This document shows, piece by piece, positions 34,131 through 44,572 of a stretch of DNA of 64,000 nt; the first letter of the stretch is position 1, and the number at the start of each line of letters is the position of its first letter. The notes below the pieces were generated by a model. It saw only the letters and a program-made list of their open reading frames with translations, had not been told where the DNA came from and searched no databases. The translations under genes were made by a program, and so were the position numbers. This stretch comes from Gordionus sp. m RMFG-2023 (lineage: Eukaryota > Nematomorpha > Gordioida > Chordodea > Parachordodidae), in assembly GCF_954871325.1 (NCBI RefSeq), contig NC_088776.1, positions 43,046,569 through 43,110,568 on the forward strand. The letters are read 5' to 3'.

Positions 34131-34958
34131 TCGAATGGATTGGATTGGATGGAGAATTTAAAATTAGCGGAAAGATAAAATAAAAGAACTAGACATATTT
34201 TTCGAATAAATATTTAAAATTTATTTTAAAAATATAAAAATAATCAAATACTGTTTCTCAAAATTATTATTTATATGTTAAAAACATTAAAATGCTAAAA
34301 AAAAATTTGTGGGAGAAATTAAAAAATTGTGGGAGATTTTTGTGGGAGATTGTGGGAGATTTCGAATTGTGGGAGTTTTGTGGGAGTGAGATGTATGTGG
34401 GTAAACTAAAAAATTGTGGGAGACTCCCACTGATGGGGGGAGGCATGGCAACCCTGGTCCCCGGTCAAAAAACCGTTTTTTTTTAAAAATAAAAGCAGAT
34501 TCATGTTTAGCTTTTCAAGGAGATTCAGAATAATTTTGGTAGTTGAGAATTCAAATAAAATATTTAAAAAAGCCAATGTCTAGCCCATATTTAAAATTAA
34601 AAAATTTTCAAGGATATCTATTTTAAATTTTACCCAAGTTGATTTCTATCATAAATGTAAATTATGATATTTCTAATACCCTTACATTGCAACATTTTTA
34701 CCTCTTTTTCTCCTAAATATTAATATTTTTATGAAATATATTAATAAAGCATATTTAGTATCGTATACACCTAACTAATTAGTAATTACCCATCAACCTC
34801 GTCATTCTGATTAAATTAAATTAATTTTATAGATTGATGAATTAGAAAATATTATAATTATTAATTTATTTTTCATTTATGTTAGTAATAAGTTTTTTAA
34901 AATAACTTTCTAATCTTACATTAATAGTTAAAATTTATCATTTTATATGTTTTGTATA

Positions 34959-36622
34959 TGGGAGACTGGGGTTAGGACCCCGGGCTTGGCAAACCACTTA
35001 ATCTCATTTCAAAATTAAATATCCTAATATAGTTTTTATTAGTTTACATCTATAGACAAAAAATCTTTTGAAATATTTAATTTATTAAAGATTTTATTTA
35101 AGAAATAAAATTTTGATGAAATTTTCAAAAAATTTTTACATGACAAAATTTTAATTTTTATTAAAATATATAATCATTTATATCTAAATTAAATTTTATA
35201 GTTAATTTTAAACACTCTTCTATAATTTGGAAAAGTTCAATGTGTATTTATTATATCTAGATAATATTTCAATCATAATTTGTCAATAATAAAATACCAT
35301 TTATATTACATATTATTATATACAATCGTAATAGGTAAAAAAATGTAAATATTCGTTTGTTGTAAAATAATGTGGGTGTTTCAATCACGGTAGTCTTTAT
35401 AGAATGTTGTTTCCGACGTATCACGATTTAGTTTTCCAATTTCAATCATTGACCAAACTATAATATGATGTTGTTTTCATCTTCGATATCTATTTATAGT
35501 TTATATAATAATATAATATATTTATTTTTATATGCCTTTTTACCTTCAATAATTATAGTCAAAAATTTCAAATTATAGGACTTTAATAATTGGTAATATT
35601 TAAACTTAAAAATAACTATTTATATTGTTATTACAAAAAAATAATTGGATGCATTGTTCTAACTGTACAAACTTTCTCTAATATTAGCTAAACAATATTA
35701 CATTATTTATACTATATTAATGATTTGTCCCGCTATTGCTTTTGATCTTATATTTAATATATTTTATAGTTATAATATTATGGTTTTAGCCATAAAAATA
35801 TAAAAATTAATTTTAATATTTTTATGGCTAAAACCATAATATTATAACTATAAAATATATTAATATAGTATAAATAATGTAATATTGTTTAGCTAATATT
35901 AGAGAAAGTTTGTACAGTTAGAACAATGCATCCAATTATTTTTTTGTAATAACAATATAAATAGTTATTTTTAAGTTTAAATATTACCAATTATTAAAGT
36001 CCTATAATTTGAAATTTTTGACTATAATTATTGAAGGTAAAAAGGCATATAAAAATAAATATATTATATTATTATATAAACTATAAATAGATATCGAAGA
36101 TGAAAACAACATCATATTATAGTTTGGTCAATGATTGAAATTGGAAAACTAAATCGTGATACGTCGGAAACAACATTCTATAAAGACTACCGTGATTGAA
36201 ACACCCACATTATTTTACAACAAACGAATATTTACATTTTTTTACCTATTACGATTGTATATAATAATATGTAATATAAATGGTATTTTATTATTGACAA
36301 ATTATGATTGAAATATTATCTAGATATAATAAATACACATTGAACTTTTCCAAATTATAGAAGAGTGTTTAAAATTAACTATAAAATTTAATTTAGATAT
36401 AAATGATTATATATTTTAATAAAAATTAAAATTTTGTCATGTAAAAATTTTTTGAAAATTTCATCAAAATTTTATTTCTTAAATAAAATCTTTAATAAAT
36501 TAAATATTTCAAAAGATTTTTTGTCTATAGATGTAAACTAATAAAAACTATATTAGGATATTTAATTTTGAAATGAGATTAAGTGGTTTGCCAAGCCCGG
36601 GGTCCTAACCCCAGTCTCCCAT
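34959..36622. repeat. near-perfect central palindrome of the foldback element
   Basis: It starts GGGAGACTGGGGTTAGGACC and ends with the inverse, with TA next to both sides. The two ~830-bp halves look essentially identical by eye and meet at about 35,806. The termini resemble those of the TA-flanked element at 6638-7723 (GGGGAGACCGGG), so the core may be a second inverted element captured in the centre. Confidence 0.6.
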
Positions 36623-36752
36623 ATACAAAACATATAAAATGATAAATTTTAACTATTAATGTAAGATTAGAAAGTTATTTTAAAAAACTTATTACTAACA
36701 TAAATGAAAAATAAATTAATAATTATAATATTTTCTAATTCATCAATCATCA

Positions 36753-37150
36753 GATTTAGAACCCTCAACTTTGTTTGATTTTTTAGCTTTTTAACACATT
36801 GATTTAATATGATATATATCTATCTATCTATAAATGTAATCAAGAAATGAACGTTTTCGTATTTTTTTTCTATCAACTGATATTTTTTTAACGTTAATTT
36901 CACTTTCCTATCTCCTAATGTTAAAATTTTTTTTTTCTATCAACTTTCCTATCATCTTAATGTTAAATAAATCGAGAGCTATTATTATCACGCTAATGTT
37001 AAAAATTTTTTTTTTAAATTTTTTATGGCAACACGAGATTCGAACTCGCAACTTATCGTTCGGAAGGCATACATTCTAACCATTGAGCCCCCCCGTCAAT
37101 TTTATATTTTGATATATTTGTATATATATATATTAAAAAAATTTTTTATA
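36753..37150 (-). repeat. SINE copy 2 inserted in the right foldback arm
   Basis: The tRNA-like head lies at 37,027-37,094 on the minus strand (GCTCAATGGTTAGAATG as A box, GAGTTCGAATCTC as B box and T arm), and the body runs down to about 36,835 with AAGAAATGAACGTTTTCGTA. The mirror position in the left arm (about 34,835) lacks it, giving an empty site. The head differs from copy 1 but aligns over GAA-GT-TGCCTT and the B box, so both derive from one tRNA-headed family. Confidence 0.7.
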
Positions 37151-38792
37151 AAATTAATTTAATTTAATCAGAATGACGAGGTTGATGGGTAATTACTAAT
37201 TAGTTAGGTGTATACGATACTAAATATGCTTTATTAATATATTTCATAAAAATATTAATATTTAGGAGAAAAAGAGGTAAAAATGTTGCAATGTAAGGGT
37301 ATTAGAAATATCATAATTTACATTTATGATAGAAATCAACTTGGGTAAAATTTAAAATAGATATCCTTGAAAATTTTTTAATTTTAAATATGGGCTAGAC
37401 ATTGGCTTTTTTAAATATTTTATTTGAATTCTCAACTACCAAAATTATTCTGAATCTCCTTGAAAAGCTAAACATGAATCTGCTTTTATTTTTTAAAAAA
37501 AACGGTTTTTTGACCGGGGACGCGTAGTGTTTTCGAAAAAAGTGTTTTTTGAAAAAATCACTAAGTTATAAAATAGTTTAAAATATAATATTTACATATT
37601 CTGTATTCTTTCAATGAGCTAAATATGAATCCGTTTTGATTTTTTTAAAAAAACTGTATTTTGGCCGGGGACGCGTAGTTTAGCCAAAAAAAAAATTTTT
37701 CGAAAAATTTTTTTTTTTAAATTTTTTTATTAATACCATTTTCTGAATCTCCTTAAAAAGCTAAACATGAATCTGCTTTTATTTTTTTAAAAAAACGGTT
37801 TTTTGACCGGGGACGCGTAGTGTTTTTGAAAAAAAAAGTGTTTTTTGAAAAAATCACTAAGTTATAAAATAGTTTAATATATAATATTTACATATTCTGT
37901 ATTCTTTTAATGAGCTAAATATGAATCCGTTTTGATTTTTTTAAAAAAACTGTATTTTGACCGGGGACGCGTAGTTTAGCCAAAAAAAAATTTTTTTGGA
38001 AAAAATTTTTTTAAAAATTTTTTTTTATTAATACCATTTTCTGAATCTCCTTAAAAAGCTAAACATGAATCTGCTTTTATTTTAAAAAAAAAACGGTTTT
38101 TTGACCGGGGACGCGTAGTGTTTTTGAAAAAAAAAACTGTTTTTTGAAAAAATCACTAAGTTATAAAATAGTTTAATATATAATATTTACATATTCTGTA
38201 TTCTTTTAATGAGCTAAATATGAATCCGTTTTGATTTTTTTAAAAAAACTGTATTTTGACCGGGGACGCGTAGGGACGCGTAGTTTAGCCAAAAAAAAAT
38301 TTTTTAGGAAAAAATTTTTTTTTAAATTTTTTTATTATTAATACCATTTTCTGAATCTCCTTAAAAAGTTAAACATGAATCTGCTATTATTTTTTTAAAA
38401 AAAAGGTTTTTTGACCGGGGACGCGTAGTGTTTTTGAAAAAAAAAGTGTTTTTTGAAAAAATCACTAAGTTATAAAATAGTTTAAAATATAATATTTACA
38501 TATTCTGTATTCTTTTAATAAGCTAAATATGAATCCGTTTTGATTTTTTAAAAAAAACTGTATTTTGACCGGGGACGCGTAGGGACGCGTAGTTTATTTT
38601 TTAAAAAAATATATTTTTGTAAATTTTATAGTTACCGTATTTTTTTTAAATTAAAAAAAACATTTTCTAACTCATCTTATAAAGCTTAATAAGATTTCCT
38701 ATTAATATTAATAAAAATAAATCGTTTTGACCGGGGACGCGTAGGGACGCGTAGTTTTTGGGGACGCGTATTTTAGTCATTCCCTATTTTTT

Positions 38793-40701
38793 TAATAAAA
38801 GACCAGCATAATTTAGGTTGCGATATATTTACTGATAAAAATCACTCTCTTAAATGAAGAAGTCTGAAAGAAAACCGAAGAAACTGATGAAACATTCTTA
38901 AAGAAAGACAAGCATGATGAAACATTCTTAAAGAAAGACAAGCATAATTTATGGATACTGATAAATGAACTAACTTTTATGAAATTGACTGAAAAACTGC
39001 TAAAAAGAAATATACAAAAATAATTTCTGGTACTACCACGGAAACCAACAAAGAAACCAATTTCAAGGTAAAAAGGGATAATGTATAAATCTATAACCAT
39101 TTAGCACATAAATTACAACTTATAGAAATTAATGTCAAAAAGTTTAAGGAATTAAGAGAATTACAACTTATAGAAATTAATGTCAAAAGTTTAAGGAATT
39201 AAGAGAATCATTAATTTAGAAGGGACCTAGATTTATTAAGTAATTATGTAAACTAAAACGTGTTTAAACCAAAAATTCAAATTAAGAGAAACAAAAATAA
39301 TTAACTACTTCTGTATTAATAATATCAGACAAAATCTGAGTATTTATATAACCAGACAAAAACTGATATATCATGTATATAAATGTGGAGAAATTGGCCT
39401 AATAAATGTGGGACATCGGATATTTAGTTCCAATACTAACTTTCAAACGTAAGAGTTTCTATTTGAGAGGGGATATCAATTAAATTAGTATCTATTTAAG
39501 AGGGGATATAATATAATCCTCAAAAATAAAGTTACTGATAACTTTATATTATATGAATTAACAGTGTTTAAGTTTATGGTGCTAATATGTGTAAAAGGAT
39601 AAATTAAAGTTTATGGTGCTGAAATTTCAAATGTATCAAAAATATACATAGGCCAAGAAAGAAGGACCACCCACAGACTAAAAAATTAAAATATAAGAGA
39701 ATCATTTAATTTGGAAGGGACCTAGATTAATCTGTAAACTAATTACGTTTAAACCAAAAATTCAAATTAAGAGAAACAAACAAAAAAAAATATTTAACTA
39801 CTTCTGTATTAATAGTACCAGACAAAACTGAGCTTAACTACTTCTATAATAATAATACCAGGCAAATCTGAGTATTTAAGTATTCTGAGTGTTTATATTA
39901 CTAGACAAAACTGATATATCATGTAATAAATGTGAAGAAAATGGTCCTATAAAATACCCAAATTTAGCTAATATTAAGCCAAAGTATTAATAAATATTGG
40001 ATATTGGATATTAAGTTCCAATACCAACTTTCAAAAACATAATAAACAGTAAGTGTTTCTATTAAAGAGGGGATATAAATTTACACAAATAAAGTTACTG
40101 ATAACTTTAAAAAAACAATATGAATTAAAAGTATTTAAGTTTATAGTACTAATATGAATTAAAAAGATAAATTAAAGTTTATGATGCAACAATATAGATT
40201 AAAAGTATTTAAGTTTATGGTGCTAATATGAATTAAAAGGATAAATTAAAGTTTATGGTGCAACCCACAGACTAAAAATTAAAAATAAATATACCTGAAA
40301 TCAAAGGAAAAAAATCACAGAGTTGTAGTCATCCATGTCCATAATGCAGAAAGTCAAAATTGAAAAATTCCACTTCGTAATACTTGTTGGAACTCATAAA
40401 AATGCATTTTCTTTGATAATTGTTTTTCCCCTTTAAAGTTGAACTTTATTTTAATAAGTCAGAAAATTTTTTCAAAATAATAATAAAAATAAGAACTTAC
40501 TTAATAAAGTAACACAGAAAATTTGACAGTTAACTGAGCGCATAATTCATAAATCAGCATGCATAAATAAAGCAAATAGATAATTTTTAATAATAAATAT
40601 ACAAAATTTATTTATATTTAAAAAAATCTCAGCAATCTTCACGGTAAGGTAATTCCAAAATTTATATTCATTTATTAAAATAAGCTTCATCAAAAGGAAT
40701 A
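38793..40701. other. gene-free purine-rich tract, part 2, with tandem duplications
   Basis: This continues the composition of 25,080-30,468. A unit of about 480 bp is duplicated (39,205-39,687 and 39,688-40,270; both contain GGGACCTAGATT, ACCAAAAATTCAAATTAAGA and ACTGATATATCATGTA). Shorter duplications occur at 38,888-38,945 (ATGAAACATTCTTAAAGAAA) and 39,107-39,205. No coding region is seen. Confidence 0.6.
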
Positions 40702-41763
40702 GATTAGGCCAGGCTTGTTAATCGATCCTTTTAAAAAGATCGAATCCTGATCACGATCTTTTGGGAAAAATAGGATCGAAATCCAGGATCGACGTTTTTT
40801 TAATAAAAGGATCGCGATCATGATCATGATCCTTTTCTTATTTAAATTTCTGATCGATGCAAAATTAACTAATATAAAAATTAATTAAATATGGTATAAA
40901 TTTATTGTAATTGAATAATATAATATAAGTATAACAATTAGAATATATTTATTTATAATTAGACATGTGCGCCGATAGCATTATCGGCGGCGGCGTTTCT
41001 TTTTTTTAAAACGATCGGCTGGCGGCGGCGATTCGATTTAGACGCCACCACAAAATCGGCGGCGGCGCGGCGGCGTTATGTATTTCTCTAACTTGAAAAT
41101 TTTAATTAAAGTTATAAATTCATTGGAAACATTTTTAAAATAAAATTTATGCTTTATTATGTTTATAACTATAATTTAATGATTTTATTAAATTATAATT
41201 ATCATGTATAAAAATTATTTTATTTAGATTTATAGGACAGAGTGAGCCCAGCTATGAAAAATATACACTCGCCGGGTGTGCTCGTAGCTGAAATGCACAG
41301 GACCTTTCTAACTGATATTGAAAGTTTTAGAAGATCCAATTATCTCTAAATTATAAGGCGAAAATAATAAATAACACTCTTTTTCCAGACTAGTTAAATA
41401 GTCTTGTTGTTCCAGATTATTGTTATGAATAGATAAATGTATCGTAGCCGACTTAAGATAATCGAATTCTGAAGCAACTTCCGTCGTTTCATATTCAATT
41501 AATTTGTTCGTATAAACAGCGAGATTAGCGTGTTGACATCGGAATAATATTTTTTTCCTTTAAATATTCATTTACTATGTTTAAAGATTGAAAACGAGGA
41601 TTTAAAAGTGTTCCTAACACCTAAGTAAAAAAAACTAATTTATGTATTTTAAAATACTACCTGAAGATCGGTTACTGGAAATCTATGATCATATTTAATA
41701 AGCATATTTTATTTAAGGGATGCTATGGGAGGACTATCACATAGATTAAATGATACCCGTTAC

Positions 41764-42131
41764 TGGTTAACGGTGCATATATGCACCACCTCCTATATAC
41801 CTTATTTTAACATAGTAGTTTTTATTTTAAAAAATAATAAAAAAGATTTTTATATAGTTCAGACATTGTACTTCAAAACTGGAAAAGAAAAATATAAAAA
41901 AAATATTTTTTTATGTTCCTAAGAAACCCTCAAACTTTGCGAATTTATGAGGTCTAAAATGCAAAATTTTCTAAGTGATCTCACAAGCATATTATAAAAT
42001 TATTTCGATGAAAACTAGTGTGTATATATTCTTTATAGATATATCATTTATCAATCATTTTTGAATTTTTAAATAATTAAAATTGGTAACCACATAAAGT
42101 TGACTGGTGCATATATGCACCGTTAACCATT
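41764..42131. repeat. inverted TTAACGGTGCATATATGCACC pair
   Basis: The motif sits at 41,764-41,786 and inverted at 42,107-42,131, each containing the self-palindrome GGTGCATATATGCACC. It starts with TTAA on both sides, so it is either the subterminal repeat of the piggyBac or a 360-bp piggyBac-type MITE inside it. Confidence 0.6.
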
Positions 42132-42601
42132 AAGCAATATAAATTATTTTAAAAAATTCAAACAAATGAAATTTAACATAATGAATTATAATTTTTTTAT
42201 ATTATACTTAAAACCACTACCGTCATTAAGGGTGGGGGAAAAAGGGGTGGGTGGCTCGAGCCCCCTAAGAATTTTTTTTTAAAAATTTTATACCCAAAAA
42301 AGACCTTTTAAAAATAATTAAAAAATTTTTTTTAGCCCCCTGAGATTAAATCGAATAAAATATTGTTCCTATTATAATTTTTAATCCCGATCAAATTATA
42401 TGAAATTATTAGGTTCATAAATATTCAAAAGTTTAAAATTATTTTTAGCCTCTTCCTTTCTGAAGATTTTATTTTATTTTATTTATATAAAATATTATGC
42501 ACCTGTTTTGTCAATTCAATCAAAATTATCAAAATAATAGATGACTAATAAAAAAATCAAGATTCTACGAAAAGATATTTAATTTTTAATAAATTTTTTT
42601 A
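42130..42601. other. piggyBac 5' non-coding region
   Basis: It contains a G-rich patch (GGGTGGGGGAAAAAGGGGTG at 42,230) and AGCCCCCT twice (about 42,259 and 42,334). No reading frame. Confidence 0.4.
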
Positions 42602-43925
42602 ATGAAACGTTTTCTAACAATTGAACAAGCGCTTGCTCAACTTTTTGAAGAGGAACCAATTGAAGAAAGAGATATGGTTATAATTCCGCCAAACCCCTCT
42701 GCAGTTAGTGATGAAGAAGATTTCGATAAAAATGACGTAACAAATGTCGGAGTTTTGCCTTCAGATACAGCTGGAGAATTGGAGATTCATAATTCAGTTG
42801 ATGACGACCTTTCAGAACCATATTCTACAAGAAGCTATTCTCGAATTTATCACAATTTAAAATGGAGAAAAACGGATGCAATATATTCTTCAAGCCCTTT
42901 CAATGGAGAAAAGGAAGATGTAATAAAACTTGAAAATGATTTACATGGTAAAAGTCCATCAGATATATTTTCTTTATTTTCGACGAAGACTTATATTCCC
43001 TAATTGTAGAACAAAGTAATATTTATGCTAAACAAATGAATAGACCTAACATATGCATAACCATCCAAGATATTCAGAGATTTATTGGAATTCTATTATT
43101 TACTGGATATCATTCTCTCCCACAAGAAAGAATGTACTGGTCTAATGATAGCGATATTTCTATTCCAATAATCTGGGATACAATGACCCAATTACAATTT
43201 CGAAACTTGAAATATAATATCCATTTGGCAGACAATACAAAAATAGATATACATGATAGATTTTATAAAGTTAGGCCTTACATTATTAATATATTGAATA
43301 ATAAATTTCAGCAATTCGGAATTTTCAAACATCATTTATCAATAGATGAACAGATGATACCATATCGAGGAAGACATTCTTGCAAAATGTTCATAAATAG
43401 AAAACCAATTAGATTCGGATACAAGTCTTGGATATTTGCTTCTTCCGACGGTTACGTATTCTCATTTGATATATATCAAGGAAAAAGCGAAAATAAATAT
43501 GAATTAGATGGAAATGTAATCATAAAATTATTAAAGGCATTGCAAAAACCAAATTATCATAAAATATATTTTGATAATTTCTTTTCATCATTTAAACTCT
43601 TGTCATACTTAAAACAAATGGGATATTTTCCAACTGGAACTGTGAAGGACAATAGAATAGAGCATTGCCCAGTTGAATCTATAAAGGTTGTAGCAAAAAA
43701 AAGAAAGAGGATAATATGATTATAGGTTTGAAAAATTATACGAAATATTTGTAGTTCGTTGGAATGATAATTTGGTGGTGACCGTTGCATAGACATGCCA
43801 CACGATCTCTTTGCTTTCTAATGTTTCAAGGTATTCTAAGAAAATATCTTCTAAAATAAAAATTCCTCAGCCAAATATGGTAACTGCTTATAACAAACAC
43901 ATGGGTGGAGTTGATCTATGAGCAT
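42602..43925 (+). pseudogene. piggyBac transposase, 3'-truncated
   Basis: An ATG at 42,602 opens an acidic N-terminus (DEEDFDKND), usual for piggyBac. A frame change near 42,980 leads into 43,036-43,719: IQRFIGILLFTGYH, LSIDEQMIPYRGR (first catalytic Asp), GYKSWIFASSDGYV and IYFDNFFSSFKL (second Asp). After a stop at 43,717, other frames show AYNKHMGGVDL near 43,885-43,920 (third Asp). The rest of the DDE fold and the Cys-rich C-terminal finger are missing, as the element ends at 43,982. All three acidic residues are thus present but in different frames. It would have been a cut-and-paste enzyme targeting TTAA. Confidence 0.85.
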
Positions 43926-44572
43926 TAATCAATATAATTTGAAAAAATTGAGCATTTTTATCCACTAGAAAAATCTTGACCATTAATGGGTTTCACTACG
44001 AAATAATAAAGGTAAATTTATAGTAACTCCTTTTTGGACTGATAGAAATTCAACAGTTTTTGAAGGTTTTAAGAAAATTTAAAAGTTCATGCCCAAGTCC
44101 CAATCGGAGTTAAATAAATTAAGATCCGGTTTATCCATTCTATTTAATAGAATATTTATAGGATTTTTGTTATTGCCACTCACACTTTCCAGCAATATTA
44201 TAATATTATGCCAAAGTGTAGGCACATTTAATTTTAAGGTTTTATGTTTTTTCTTGATTTCACTATCATCATCAAACCTCAAATGATCTTCATAAAAAGG
44301 ATCATTATCATCCAAATCTATACTCTCCGATGTAAATGATATTGATTCGAAACATTTCCCATTTTCGATATCGTTTATATTTTCAAAATCCGCTGTTTTG
44401 AATCTTAAGGGAACTATAATTTCTCTCACTTTTTTAATGAGATTTTCTATTTTTTTAACATTTTTTATTCCATCGACTGTCACTAGATTATGTAATCCAT
44501 CCCCAAATATAAATGATGGTCATATTCTCCTAGACAAACACTTTTCTTTACATTGGGTCCTGCATCCGTAAC

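Larger units (their letters stand above)
31438..34456 (+). mobile_element. hAT-5 element with perfect 8-bp TSD
   Basis: 3019 bp, ends CAGGGTTGCCAGG and inverted CAGGGTTGCCATGCC, flanked by GTCCCCGG (31,430-31,437 and 34,457-34,464). The uninterrupted site CTACGCGTCCCCGGTCAAAA exists at the mirror position of the right foldback arm (about 37,508-37,530), confirming the duplication. Subterminal GTGGGAGA motifs cluster at both ends. Contents: a tandem repeat, a decayed hAT transposase and an antisense LINE fragment. Confidence 0.92.
30477..38784. mobile_element. 8.3-kb foldback transposon with ACGCGTCCC repeat arms
   Basis: The termini are GGGAATGACTAAAATACGCG (left) and its exact inverse (right). 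Arms are inverted copies of each other along their full length (about 2.6 kb once insertions are removed), centred near 35,806. The outer ~950 bp of each arm is a tandem series of units carrying ACGCGTCCCCGGTCAAAA, with GATTCATGTTTAGC / AGGAGATTCAGAAAATGG phrases between them. The left arm alone contains hAT-5 (31,438-34,456) and the right arm alone contains a SINE (about 36,753-37,150), so the palindrome predates both. No transposase remains. TSD of 8 bp and the GGG start do not fit one superfamily clearly. Confidence 0.85.
30469..38792. repeat. 8-bp target duplication of the foldback element
   Basis: TATTTTTT at 30,469-30,476 and at 38,785-38,792 immediately flanks the inverted termini. The sequence is low-complexity, so by itself it is only moderate evidence. 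Confidence 0.65.
41750..43982 (+). mobile_element. piggyBac element inserted in hAT-2 at TTAA
   Basis: TTAA at 41,746-41,749 and 43,983-43,986 bounds a segment whose removal restores the colinear hAT-2 reading on both sides. Only the first few bases of the two ends look alike, so the terminal repeats are weak, and the right end may have been lost by deletion. It contains a piggyBac transposase (42,602-43,920). A subterminal pair of TTAACGGTGCATATATGCACC motifs lies at 41,764-42,131. Confidence 0.8.

Noticed and set aside
30477-38784. Assembly artefact as the cause of the palindrome
   Set aside because: The two arms carry different insertions (hAT-5 left, SINE right) and scattered differences in the outer repeats, not expected of a false inverted join; long reads would still be decisive.
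43960-44075. Reading in continuation of piggyBac beyond 43,986
   Set aside because: The plus-strand reading is the shadow of the hAT-2 transposase (FLKPSKTVEFLS on the minus strand), so piggyBac ends at the TTAA.
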